This document shows, in pieces, positions 25,644 through 34,697 of a stretch of 63,779 nucleotides of DNA. The stretch's first letter is position 1, and each line of letters starts with the position of its first letter. The translations under genes were made by a program, and so were the position numbers. Below the pieces are notes generated by a model. The model did no database searches. It was given only the letters and a program-made list of their open reading frames with translations, and was not told where the DNA came from. The DNA comes from K189A clade bacterium (lineage in GTDB: Bacteria; Pseudomonadota; Gammaproteobacteria; Pseudomonadales; Azotimanducaceae): contig CACMHG010000009.1 in NCBI GenBank assembly GCA_902613475.1, positions 1-63,779 on the forward strand. The letters run 5' to 3'.

Positions 25644-28610
25644 GTGGCATCATTTAGTTTGGGCGTTGGTCCAACGCTCGCCAGATTGAAGGGCGCTAAG
25701 TCGAGCTTTAATACAAGGTTGAAAAGCACACTTCTTTTTGTTGCTGCCCTAAGCTTTTGCAGCTTTGTGTTTGCTGAGGGCTCGGGCGTGGTGTTGGCCA
25801 GCTTCAGTAAACCTGAAAACGCAGATCGTTATCGTGCCCGGATTGAGTTAGACATCCCCGAGGAAAATCTTGAGCTCACGGTTCTTCCAGCCGATAGCGG
25901 CGGCGGCCAAAGTGTCTATCGAGTAGTTGCTCAAACCAGAGATCGATCTAGCCGTGATTTGTTGGAACGAATGCGCCGTATTGGGTTTTCCGACGCTTGG
26001 CATACTAAAAGTCATAGTTTGCCTAGCATCTCAAAAGACATTCACCGCCTACCACGCTCTGATGTTGAAGCTTCTCCGTCAACGGAACTGCAGACGCAAA
26101 CAAACCCCATCAAAAAGAAGCCCACGGAAATTGAAAGCGTTACACCAGCGATTTCCCCTGATAAAGCTTCGCTGCAAGTTCAACTAGCTGAATTTGCCGG
26201 TCGAGGTCCGCAAACCGTGTATGGATCTGAGGGTGGTGTTGATTTAAACCAACTGCGGATTCAGACGCTGGATCATGAAGAAGCTGGCATCACTATCGAT
26301 GGCAGAATAGAAGAAGCTGTCTGGCGCGGGATTCCTTATTACGACAACATGCTTGTTTCTATACCTGACTTGGGAGAACCCGCCAAATACGCCACAAAAT
26401 TGCGTTTTTTTGCGACGGAAAAGGGTTTATACGTCAGCTCTGACATGGAGCAACCAGCCGATTCTATTGTCGAGAGAATTACCCGCCGTGACGATTGGGT
26501 CGATAGGGATACGTTCGGCGTAACGTTAGACCCTTCTGGTAAAGGCGAATTAGGCTACTGGTTCTGGGTTGCTCTCGGCAATAGTTTGGCAGACGGCAAA
26601 GTTTTGCCCGAGCGGCGTTGGCAACGAGATTGGGATGGTCCTTGGATTGGCAAATCATCAAGAACGGAGACCGGTTGGAGTGTGGAGATGTTTCTTCCCT
26701 GGTCGATGTTGGACGTACCGGTCAAAGAGGGCTTGCGTGATATGGGCTTCGCGGCCAGCCGCTTGGTGGCTCATCAAAATCAACGGTACCAATGGCCAGG
26801 TTATGGTGTATCCAGTAAACGGTTCGTCTCGGCGTTTAATCGCATTCAGATGTATGGGATACAGCCCGTTAAAAAACTATCGTTTATTCCTTTTGCGGCG
26901 GCGACGCATGATGAGGTCTATGCCGAGACTAGGATACGAGTGGGTGCGGACTTTGCTTGGCAACCCTCGCCAGTGCTACAGATGTCAGGGTCAATCAACC
27001 CAGACTTTGGCGCTGTTGAATCTGATGACGTCGTTCTAAATCTCACCGCTAGCGAGACATTTTTTCCCGAAAAGCGACTCTTTTTTCTGGAAGGAAGCGA
27101 GATTTTTAATGTCATGCCGAGGGATGATTTCAGCTCTATCAGTACAATCGCACTGAACGGTGATTTTTCGACTACCTCTCGCAGGCTCTATTTGCAGGAG
27201 CATATCCCGCTACCTGTTTCGTTAATGAATACCCGTCGTATTGGTGGCACCGCGAATCAAGTTTCGGTGCCGACGGACGTAAATCTCGAACGCGGACAAC
27301 TCGATGTTCCTACCGATTTACTGGCCGCCGCCAAAGTTACGGGTGGCGTCGACAAATTTCGCTACGGCTTGCTTACTGCTTTTGAAGATGATGTGGAGTG
27401 GCGCGCCCGTGATGCAAACGGCCAAGAATTAACACTCACTGAGTCGGGTCGAGACTTTGCGGTTGCGCGTATGTCTTATGGCAGGCCGAATGCGCGATCT
27501 GTTGGTTATATGGGCACACTAGTTGCTGGAAGCGCGTATGACGCGGTTGTACATAGTTTAGATGGGCACGCGCGAAACGAAGATGGGTCGTTTAAAGCCG
27601 ATGCCCAGCTAATTATGAGCGATCGTGACGACATATCTGGATACGGAGCAATGTTTGATGTTCTTTATGCCAACAGCCCAACGCTGCGGCAAAAGTTTGA
27701 GTTGGACATCATGGACGAAGATGTCGATTTTAACGATCTGGGGTTCTTACTTCGTAATGATTATTTAAAAGCGAGATACGTTCTTCTTTACAACAAGCAG
27801 GACGTTTCGTCGACTTTAAGCAACTATCGAACCACGTTAGTCCTAAAACATCAGCACAATCTTAGTGAAAATCAAATTACTGACAGCGCGATTTTGTGGC
27901 GTTCTTCTGTTGTTCTCCCGGGTCGAAACACGCTTCGCGCAGGCATCGGCTATTTCCCAAAAAGATATGAAGATATAAACAGTCGAGGCAACGGGGCATA
28001 TCGCACAGACGGTGGCGGTTGGTTCGAAAGTTATCTTTCAACAGATGCAGCTCGGACCGTAAGCTTTACTTTCGGCCTGGGGGGTAATCAGGAGGATCTT
28101 GGAGATTGGTCGTATAGAGGCCTAGTTGGTTTAACTTACCTCCCGATCGATCAGCTAAGCATCGCGTTTGATCTAAACTTTGCGGACCGTAGCGGCTGGA
28201 TAGTGCATCAAGGCGGGCGGAACTTTGGCGCGTTCGATGCAAATGAGTGGCAACCTGCTATCGACGTGAATTGGTACATTGCTCCGGGCCATCAGTTGCG
28301 ATGGAACCTACAGTGGGCAGGGGTCCGCGCGACGGATAAAGGATTTTTCTCAATTCCACAAGGTGATGGCGATCTTGTTACCGCGGTGCGCGCGCAAGAT
28401 AACTACGACTTTAATGTCAGTCGATTGACCACTCAATTGCGATACCGCTGGGAGATCGCACCGCTGACGGATTTTTATTTGGTTTATAACCGAGGTAATT
28501 CGTTACGGTTGTTAGATGAATATGACGTCCTGGATTTATTCGACGAGAGTTTGCAGGAACCGGTGATTGATACCGTGGTAGCAAAGCTGCGTTACCGCTT
28601 TGGGAACTAG
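25644..28610 (+). CDS. Outer-membrane protein: SPOR-like + CBM9-like + DUF5916-type beta-barrel
   Basis: The start is GTG 25644 (988 residues), because GGGGAGAAG is 6 nt upstream; GTG 25641 is too close. A signal sequence ends near FVFAEGSG. Residues about 45-120 (VVLASFSKPENADRYRARI, YRVVAQTRDRSSRDLL) look like a SPOR repeat. A CBM9-like domain (ITIDGRIEEAVWRGI) follows, then about 600 residues of a DUF5916-type barrel (INPDFGAVESDDVVLNLT, FFPEKRLFFLEG). The gene ends in an aromatic-poor RYRFGN. It is visibly more AT-rich than its left neighbours. Function unknown; surface carbohydrate or peptidase-linked roles are suggested for the family. Confidence 0.75.
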   Translation: MASFSLGVGPTLARLKGAKSSFNTRLKSTLLFVAALSFCSFVFAEGSGVVLASFSKPENADRYRARIELDIPEENLELTVLPADSGGGQSVYRVVAQTRDRSSRDLLERMRRIGFSDAWHTKSHSLPSISKDIHRLPRSDVEASPSTELQTQTNPIKKKPTEIESVTPAISPDKASLQVQLAEFAGRGPQTVYGSEGGVDLNQLRIQTLDHEEAGITIDGRIEEAVWRGIPYYDNMLVSIPDLGEPAKYATKLRFFATEKGLYVSSDMEQPADSIVERITRRDDWVDRDTFGVTLDPSGKGELGYWFWVALGNSLADGKVLPERRWQRDWDGPWIGKSSRTETGWSVEMFLPWSMLDVPVKEGLRDMGFAASRLVAHQNQRYQWPGYGVSSKRFVSAFNRIQMYGIQPVKKLSFIPFAAATHDEVYAETRIRVGADFAWQPSPVLQMSGSINPDFGAVESDDVVLNLTASETFFPEKRLFFLEGSEIFNVMPRDDFSSISTIALNGDFSTTSRRLYLQEHIPLPVSLMNTRRIGGTANQVSVPTDVNLERGQLDVPTDLLAAAKVTGGVDKFRYGLLTAFEDDVEWRARDANGQELTLTESGRDFAVARMSYGRPNARSVGYMGTLVAGSAYDAVVHSLDGHARNEDGSFKADAQLIMSDRDDISGYGAMFDVLYANSPTLRQKFELDIMDEDVDFNDLGFLLRNDYLKARYVLLYNKQDVSSTLSNYRTTLVLKHQHNLSENQITDSAILWRSSVVLPGRNTLRAGIGYFPKRYEDINSRGNGAYRTDGGGWFESYLSTDAARTVSFTFGLGGNQEDLGDWSYRGLVGLTYLPIDQLSIAFDLNFADRSGWIVHQGGRNFGAFDANEWQPAIDVNWYIAPGHQLRWNLQWAGVRATDKGFFSIPQGDGDLVTAVRAQDNYDFNVSRLTTQLRYRWEIAPLTDFYLVYNRGNSLRLLDEYDVLDLFDESLQEPVIDTVVAKLRYRFGN

Positions 28611-28630
28611 ATTGAGATAGGGAGAAATCA

Positions 28631-29989
28631 ATGAAAATTAAAGTCTATGCATTAATTACCGTGCTGCTGGCCTCTGCAGGGTCCATCCACGGGCGTGAGA
28701 TCGGATCCAGCTCGCCAGAACGCCAAGGATTTTCTAGCGACCGACTTGATCGTCTGACGCAGTTCATGGAGGCCAAGGTTGACGACGGAACCATGGTTGG
28801 TGGCCTGGGCGTCATCGCTCGCAATGGCAAGGTGATCTACATCGAATCCTTCGGTCAGGCAGATCGAGAAGCCGGTCGTGTCATGGAAGAGGACGCTATC
28901 TTCCGCATTTACTCCATGACTAAGCCCATTACGGGTGTGGCGTTAATGATGCTTTACGAGGAGGGAAAATTTCGTCTAAGCGACCCGATCGCGTGGTACA
29001 TGCCTGAGCTCGCAAATTTAGAGGTGGCACTTTCAACTGCAGGCACGGGGGTTATTTCGGATGGAACGGTCAGTCGAGGAGTCGGCGAAACTAATGAAGA
29101 GTTGCTCGGCAAGACTCGTAAACCTAAGAGACAGCCAACCATTAGGGATCTTTTGACCCACACGGCAGGATTCACCTACGGTATTTTTGGCAATACGGAA
29201 GTCGACCAATTGTATCGGCAGTCCGAGACGATTGGCATTATGGATCAACGAAACCTGCAGCAATTTGTCCAAGACCTTGGAAAGCTACCGCTTCAATATG
29301 AGCCTGGTGCTCAATGGCACTACAGCGTGTCTGTAGATGTACAGGGTCGATTAGTGGAAGTCTTGTCCGGCATGTCCTTCGGAGAATTTCTCAGAACACG
29401 CCTGTTCGAACCACTGGACATGAAAGATACAGCGTTTTTTGTTCCTTCAGAAAAGCAATCTCGGCTAGCCCAGCTATATAAGCCTGCTGGCCTAACGGAG
29501 CTAAACTTCATGGCGCCTACGACCGGCAAGGGCTTGGAAGTTGCCGATGCTTACATCAGCGCTGGAGTTCTTGCGCCTCCGGAATTCGAGAGTGGTGGTG
29601 CTGGGCTTGTCTCCACCGCGCGAGACTACCTCCGGTTCGCGCAAATGATGCTCAATGGGGGCGAATTAGATGGTGTTCGCATCCTATCCCCGAAAACAGC
29701 GCAACTAATGACCAGCAATCATTTAGGTGACCTACCTATGGGCTGGGGCGGCAAAGGTCTTGGTTTTGGGCTGGGATTCGGCTTGGTACTCGAGCCGGAA
29801 AGCACTGGTGAGGTAAGTTCCGCCGGGGAATTCAACTGGGGTGGCGCCGCCGGCACGCGATTTTGGGTTGATCCTGAGGAAAATCTGATTGGGATCTTTA
29901 TGGTGCAGAGTATTCCGCATCGCACGCGTTTGGCCGGGGATTTTAAGGTATTAGTCTACGGCGCGATGACCCAAAGCCAGGCGGACTAA
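28631..29989 (+). CDS. Exported beta-lactamase-fold serine hydrolase (class C/EstB-like)
   Basis: A signal peptide (MKIKVYALITVLLASAGSIHG) precedes a 430-residue serine hydrolase. Ser95-x-x-Lys98 (YSMTKPITG) is the nucleophile motif and YSV in QWHYSVSVD is the Tyr motif. A C-terminal GGAAGTRFWVDP stands for the KTG element. GGGAG precedes the start, 20 bp after the outer-membrane protein. Members are esterases, transesterases or D-amino-peptidases more often than antibiotic-resistance enzymes, and nothing here points to resistance. Confidence 0.88.
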   Translation: MKIKVYALITVLLASAGSIHGREIGSSSPERQGFSSDRLDRLTQFMEAKVDDGTMVGGLGVIARNGKVIYIESFGQADREAGRVMEEDAIFRIYSMTKPITGVALMMLYEEGKFRLSDPIAWYMPELANLEVALSTAGTGVISDGTVSRGVGETNEELLGKTRKPKRQPTIRDLLTHTAGFTYGIFGNTEVDQLYRQSETIGIMDQRNLQQFVQDLGKLPLQYEPGAQWHYSVSVDVQGRLVEVLSGMSFGEFLRTRLFEPLDMKDTAFFVPSEKQSRLAQLYKPAGLTELNFMAPTTGKGLEVADAYISAGVLAPPEFESGGAGLVSTARDYLRFAQMMLNGGELDGVRILSPKTAQLMTSNHLGDLPMGWGGKGLGFGLGFGLVLEPESTGEVSSAGEFNWGGAAGTRFWVDPEENLIGIFMVQSIPHRTRLAGDFKVLVYGAMTQSQAD

Positions 29990-30023
29990 TGATATGAGCA
30001 GCTGGCCAGCGATGTAGGGTGGT

Positions 30024-31439
30024 TTGGTGCAAGGAATATTGATCAGGTTTGGTTTGCTCTTTGGCGTGGTCACCGGTTTGGCCATGATTGGTTTGCAAGC
30101 GATAGGCATGTCGCCAGTAAGCCTCTACGCAAACGTGGCGGTAGGCACTGGAATGGGAGCAAAGCTCGCTTGTTCCGGTCGCTTCCTAAGTGGCTTTACT
30201 GTGGACCAGATACGCGATGATTTGGCTTCCTATAGTCCAGCGATAGATTGGTTTTCCATCGATCTTGACGACCGAGCTAAACGAGCAACCGTCGAATTGT
30301 TCGGGCTTTCTCGAGCGTCGGCAACATATCGTGACGGGATCGGGTGTACTATCGATGATGGATCCCCGAGTTTTCTTGATGGTCTTGAATCCCCAGTTAA
30401 ACCACCCTTGGATGAAACCGAAGTCTGGCCGACGGGGCCGCGTGTGCCCGCGCTCGACCCGCGCTTAGTCGATACTTTGAATCAGTCACTGGCACAGGAT
30501 CATCGGCAAGGTCTGCAGACCCGCGCGTTGATCATGGTGCAAGGCGGACGGATTTTAGCCGAAGCCTATGCGCCGGGGATTACGCCAAATACGCCTTTGA
30601 TGGGCTGGAGCCTTGGTAAGAGCCTAACCTCGCTAATGTTGGGTTGGCTAGAAAAGCAGGGGCAGGTGTCTGTTTCGCAAAGCGATCTATTTCCTCAATG
30701 GGCTGAGGATGAGAGAGCCAAGATTACCGTCAAAAACCTTTTACAAATGTCGAGTGGCCTTGATTTTGAAGAGCGCTACTCGCCGGGGTCTGACGCCACG
30801 CGGATGCTGTTTATCGATAAAGTTGCGTCCAAAGTGCCTCTTGAGAGTGCTTACGCGTATGCAGCGGGAGAGCACTTTTATTATTCGTCGGGCACAACTA
30901 ACCTGCTGACCCTGCTCTTCAATGAGCGGGTCGGTGGGCCGCAAAATGCGCTCAACTACCTCTATAAAGACATCCTATGGCCTATGGGTATGCGTCACAC
31001 GACGCTTGAGCCAGATGCGAATGGAGTGTTCGTAGGAAGCTCCAATATTTATGCATCTGCTCGAGACTGGGCAAGGCTAGGCGAAGTGTTTTTGCGACAG
31101 GGTGAAATCAATGGCGCACGCATTGCCAGGGAATCTTATATGCGGGCGGCAATTGCGCCCAATACCAGCACCAACAGTCCTGCTTACGGTTACCAGGTTT
31201 GGCTTAATCGTGGCGGAGAAAACTTGCGCTGGCCGGATCTGCCTGCTGACGCCTACGCTTTCACTGGTAATCGTGGTCAGGTGGTTATGGTGATTCCGTC
31301 GTTGGACTCGGTCCTGGTGCGCTTGGGCTGGAGTGCCAGCTACTACCCTCGCAACGAAAGATTCGCTGCCTGGCTGCAGGCTGCCAGCGGGACCATGGAC
31401 CAAATGCCTAGCGAGTGTGCCGATAGTCCTTGCGGATAA
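30024..31439 (+). CDS. Membrane-anchored beta-lactamase-fold serine hydrolase
   Basis: A TTG at 30024 or GTG at 30027 starts a 471-residue protein behind AGGG; no ATG fits. An N-terminal hydrophobic helix (residues about 8-30) anchors or exports it. Ser196-x-x-Lys199 (WSLGKSLTSLM) and YSSGTTNLL give the two active-site motifs. FTGNRGQVVMVIP replaces the KTG strand. It is the second serine hydrolase in a row, 34 bp after the first, but only distantly similar to it. Its 3' end overlaps the convergent GMC gene by 32 bp. Confidence 0.85.
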   Translation: MVQGILIRFGLLFGVVTGLAMIGLQAIGMSPVSLYANVAVGTGMGAKLACSGRFLSGFTVDQIRDDLASYSPAIDWFSIDLDDRAKRATVELFGLSRASATYRDGIGCTIDDGSPSFLDGLESPVKPPLDETEVWPTGPRVPALDPRLVDTLNQSLAQDHRQGLQTRALIMVQGGRILAEAYAPGITPNTPLMGWSLGKSLTSLMLGWLEKQGQVSVSQSDLFPQWAEDERAKITVKNLLQMSSGLDFEERYSPGSDATRMLFIDKVASKVPLESAYAYAAGEHFYYSSGTTNLLTLLFNERVGGPQNALNYLYKDILWPMGMRHTTLEPDANGVFVGSSNIYASARDWARLGEVFLRQGEINGARIARESYMRAAIAPNTSTNSPAYGYQVWLNRGGENLRWPDLPADAYAFTGNRGQVVMVIPSLDSVLVRLGWSASYYPRNERFAAWLQAASGTMDQMPSECADSPCG

Positions 31440-33030
31440 ACTCCGCTCCGCGTTCAGCGATCATCACCGTGGGTGCGTTGGTATTGCCGGAAGTGATCGT
31501 CGGCATAATGGATGCATCGATCACGCGTAGGCCGGCCACACCGTGGACCCTCAACTGGTCGTCTACGACCGCCAGATTGTCGTGAGCAGGCCCCATCTTA
31601 CAGGTGCCCACAGGATGAAAAATCGTCGTGCCCAGATCACCGGCTGCGCGCTGCAGCTCGTCTTCAGTAGTGATCTGCGGTCCGGGTTTGAGCTCGCGCG
31701 GATTAAAAGGCGCGAGGGCTGGGGCGGCCATGATGTCTCGCGTGAATCGTAAACCTGCCACCGCGACGTCTAGATCCTCCTGGGTGCTGAGATAGTTTGG
31801 CGCGATGGCCGGCGAATCGTGAGGATTGGCGGACTTAAGCGATACTGTTCCGCGGCTAGATGGCCGCAAATTACAGACCGACGGGGTAATGGCATTGTAC
31901 CTGTGCAGTGGTGAGCCGAACTTGTCGAGAGACAAGGGTTGCACATGCCATTCGATGTTGGCCGATGGCTGGGAAGGATCACTCTTGGCGAAGGCACCCA
32001 GCTGGGATGGCGGCATGGTGAGGGGGCCGGTTTTTTTTAGGAAGTACTCCAAACCCATCATTGCCATACCCCAAGGTGTTCGAGCGCGCTCGTTGAGAGT
32101 GATGGTATTGTCCACCTGATAAATGGTGCGAATTTGCAGATGATCCTGCAGGTTTTGACCAACGCCATCCAAGTTATGCCTAACAGCGATGCTATGAGAC
32201 TGCAGTTCATTTTGCGGACCAATACCCGATAGCTGCAAAAGCTGGGGTGAAGCGACGGCTCCGGCAGCTAGCAAGACCTCCTTAGCAGCCTGAATCTCGA
32301 GACGCTGACCTTTGTGCAAGAGCTTAACGCCGGTGGCTCTTATCCCGTCAGGATCCTGGCTTAGGCTCAGACTCTCGACGGTGGCTTCAGTCATCACCGT
32401 CAGGTTGGGTCGCTGCTGGGCGGCGTCCAGGAATGCGCGGGCAGCGCTCCAGCGTTTGCCGGTGCGCTGGTTCATCTGAAAGTAGGCGTTGCCGAAATTG
32501 TCGCCACGGTTGAATTCATCAATCTTTGGAATTCCGCACTGCTCGGCGGCGTCGCGCCAAACGTCGAGAATTTCCCAGTTGACTCGGCGTTCCTCGACGC
32601 GTAACTCGCCACCGCTGCCATGAAAGTCATCGGCACCGTGCTGGTAGTCCTCGGAGCGGCGAAATATGGGTAGCACATCACTCCAGCCCCAGCCGCGGTT
32701 GCCCATACTTTCCCAATGGTCATAGTCAAACTTTTGGCCGCGCATGTAGATCATGGCGTTGATGGAAGAGCAGCCACCAATGACCTTGCCACGAGCGTAG
32801 CCGATGCTGCGGCCGTTGAGGCCGGCTTCTGGCTCCGTTTCGAAACACCAGTCAGTGCGTGGGTTACCAATGGTGTAGAGATAGCCCACAGGAATGTCGA
32901 TCCAGAAGTAGTTGTCTTTTTTGCCTGCCTCGAGCAGCAGAACGCTTTTGGATGGATCTTTCGACAGGCGGTTTGCGAGTACACAGCCAGCAGTGCCAGC
33001 CCCCACGATGATGTAGTCATAATTGTTCAT
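31408..33030 (-). CDS. GMC-family FAD oxidoreductase (choline/alcohol dehydrogenase-like)
   Basis: The 540-residue protein has the FAD loop YIIVGAGTAGCVLANRLS, the GMC signature VIGGCSSINAMIYMRG and the C-terminal catalytic region TTIFHPVGTCKMG, followed by SGNTNAPTVMIAERGAEFI. It oxidises an alcohol to an aldehyde or acid with FAD. The AlkJ/BetA-like length suggests long-chain or ring alcohols rather than sugars. It is 42 bp downstream of the Coq4-like gene on the same strand. Confidence 0.9.
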   Translation of the reverse strand: MNNYDYIIVGAGTAGCVLANRLSKDPSKSVLLLEAGKKDNYFWIDIPVGYLYTIGNPRTDWCFETEPEAGLNGRSIGYARGKVIGGCSSINAMIYMRGQKFDYDHWESMGNRGWGWSDVLPIFRRSEDYQHGADDFHGSGGELRVEERRVNWEILDVWRDAAEQCGIPKIDEFNRGDNFGNAYFQMNQRTGKRWSAARAFLDAAQQRPNLTVMTEATVESLSLSQDPDGIRATGVKLLHKGQRLEIQAAKEVLLAAGAVASPQLLQLSGIGPQNELQSHSIAVRHNLDGVGQNLQDHLQIRTIYQVDNTITLNERARTPWGMAMMGLEYFLKKTGPLTMPPSQLGAFAKSDPSQPSANIEWHVQPLSLDKFGSPLHRYNAITPSVCNLRPSSRGTVSLKSANPHDSPAIAPNYLSTQEDLDVAVAGLRFTRDIMAAPALAPFNPRELKPGPQITTEDELQRAAGDLGTTIFHPVGTCKMGPAHDNLAVVDDQLRVHGVAGLRVIDASIMPTITSGNTNAPTVMIAERGAEFIRKDYRHTR

Positions 33031-33072
33031 GACGGGCCTTGGTTGAAGTATCTGTCGGGGTATCGAGACGAA

Positions 33073-33804
33073 TCAGGCGTCAGCCCTTAACTCAAAACGT
33101 CTGATGTGCTGATAGCGCCGGGGTGGCCGGATATTGAGTTTAGACCGTACCTGACCAATGGGCTGCCGTAACAGTGCCTCCCAGTCTTGCGCAGGTAGCC
33201 ATTGCGCTTTTTTACCGTCTCGATATGCGCTCAGAACCGTCCCGGGTACATCCCAGCCGTAGCGCTTGATCATCTGATAGACACCTACAAGCGTGATGAA
33301 GGCGATGCCTCGGTTCGGGCTTTGCGCACAGGTAAAGGCAAGTAGGCAGACTTCACCGAGTTCGTCACGACCATAGTTGGTCAGGGTATGCCAAAGATCG
33401 TGCATATCTCGCTGTCGGTTAGCGAATAGCAGCAGGTCTGCGTCCAGATTTCGGGTTGAGCGCATGTCTTCACTGGGCTCTACCAACCCATCGGCGCTGA
33501 TGTCTTCCTTGATCACAAAGTTCAAGTAGTGAGCGGCAAGAGAATGTTGGGGCTGCTCTGCCAGCATTTCACGGTCGCGCAGTGAATCGAGAAGAGACCG
33601 TTTCTCGGCAAGGATCTGTTGGCCCGTTGCCGTCGCCCTAAATCGCTGAAAACCCTTTTCAAGAGCGTTGCCTGCGAGGGATTCAATAATGACGAAGACT
33701 TCTTCTGTCGCCTCGGGGTTAGCGATCAAACGGCGCATGGCGCTGATAGCCTTACGCCATTGAATCGGAGTTTTTTTCTTTGCTAGGCCGGAGGTTTTGT
33801 TCAT
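33073..33804 (-). CDS. Coq4-family protein
   Basis: I place the start at ATG 33804 (MNKTSGLAKKK; 243 residues), because the upstream in-frame part looks like spacer. The Coq4 zinc motif HDxxHx11E is intact: His135, Asp136, His139 and Glu151 in HDLWHTLTNYGRDELGE. Coq4 is needed for ubiquinone synthesis in eukaryotes, where it acts in C1 decarboxylation/hydroxylation of the ring. Bacterial homologues occur in alphaproteobacteria and scattered others. Here it is next to a GMC oxidoreductase rather than ubi genes, so a role outside ubiquinone synthesis is possible. Confidence 0.8.
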   Translation of the reverse strand: MNKTSGLAKKKTPIQWRKAISAMRRLIANPEATEEVFVIIESLAGNALEKGFQRFRATATGQQILAEKRSLLDSLRDREMLAEQPQHSLAAHYLNFVIKEDISADGLVEPSEDMRSTRNLDADLLLFANRQRDMHDLWHTLTNYGRDELGEVCLLAFTCAQSPNRGIAFITLVGVYQMIKRYGWDVPGTVLSAYRDGKKAQWLPAQDWEALLRQPIGQVRSKLNIRPPRRYQHIRRFELRADA

Positions 33805-33951
33805 GCTTAGTTTTGCTGCATTGATAGAGGGTAGAATCCTATGTTTTCGCCCAGTGCCGCGCAACAAAGCGCGCCGTGGACGCGCAGCAGATTCGGTAAA
33901 TCGTCTGGACACCGAATGCAAGCCACTGGTCGATTACCAAGAATAAAAAAT

Positions 33952-34040
33952 AGACCAGACAGACGGCAGCCAGTGAGGCCACAGCAAGAGAGACAACCCC
34001 AAGAGAAACAACAACAAGTAAGACAACAGCGAGCAAGACA
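33952..34040 (+). promoter_or_regulatory. T-poor, A/C/G-rich leader upstream of the GST gene
   Basis: This 89-nt stretch has only two T on the plus strand and many GACAA/AACAAC words. It ends just before the GGAG ribosome-binding site of the GST gene. A U-poor leader would be almost unstructured. A TAGAAT at 33832-33837 could be the -10 of the promoter. No gene is seen in the 245-bp spacer. Confidence 0.4.
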
Positions 34041-34049
34041 ATAGGAGAT

Positions 34050-34691
34050 ATGGAGATGATGAAGTTATACGGAGTGCCTGCAGCACCAAACCCCACCAAG
34101 GTTATGCTGTACGTAGCAGAGCGCGAGGCGCGGGGTTCGGACTTAAACATCGAGCATGTCCGGGTGAATACTCTAAAGGGTGAGCAAAACCAGCCAGAGC
34201 ATCTGGCCCGTAATGCCTTTGGTGCCGTGCCCACACTGGAGCTGGAAGACGGTCGTTTCATTGTCGAGTCACTTTCTATTATCTACTTTTTGGAAGACCT
34301 CTTTCCCGACAATAGGCTACAGAGTGATGATCCGGTGGCACGCGGCCTGGCCAGAGATATGGAGCGCACTATTGAATTGCGCTTTGCCAACAACCTGGGC
34401 CGCTATGTGCATGCGGTAAATTCGCCCCTGGGTCTGCCCAAGGACCCCAAGGTGGCTAGTGAAATTGAGGCCAGCATGCCCAAGGCCCTGACCTATATCG
34501 AAAACATACTCAGCGACGGTCGCCCCTTACTTGGAGGCGAAGAGGTTTCTGTCGCGGATTGCACGCTGCAGTCAGCCCTGCAGTTTGCTCGATTTGGCAA
34601 AGTCGATGTGATCGCCGATTATCCCGGAATTTGTGCCTGGAATGAGCGCTATTGCCAGCGCCCGGCAGCAAAAAGCGTGCTTAAGTTCTAA
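34050..34691 (+). CDS. Glutathione S-transferase
   Basis: The 213-residue protein has the thioredoxin-like N-terminal domain (MKLYGVPAAPNPTKV, VPTLELEDGRFIVESLSII, with the Glu-Ser pair that binds the glutathione gamma-glutamyl group). It also has an all-helical C-terminal domain with the VSVADCTLQ motif. GGAG precedes the first ATG. It would conjugate or isomerise electrophiles in the cytoplasm with glutathione. Its 3' end is 6 bp from the convergent acyl-CoA ligase. Confidence 0.9.
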   Translation: MEMMKLYGVPAAPNPTKVMLYVAEREARGSDLNIEHVRVNTLKGEQNQPEHLARNAFGAVPTLELEDGRFIVESLSIIYFLEDLFPDNRLQSDDPVARGLARDMERTIELRFANNLGRYVHAVNSPLGLPKDPKVASEIEASMPKALTYIENILSDGRPLLGGEEVSVADCTLQSALQFARFGKVDVIADYPGICAWNERYCQRPAAKSVLKF

Positions 34692-34697
34692 CGAGCC

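Noticed and set aside
28631..31439. Two beta-lactamase-fold genes as antibiotic resistance genes.
   Set aside because: Their motifs fit the esterase/peptidase side of the family and they sit with an outer-membrane protein, so resistance is not supported.
33841..34044. A 67-codon plus-strand frame rich in Gln, Arg and Pro.
   Set aside because: It is the translation of the low-complexity leader, has no ribosome-binding site and no family resemblance.
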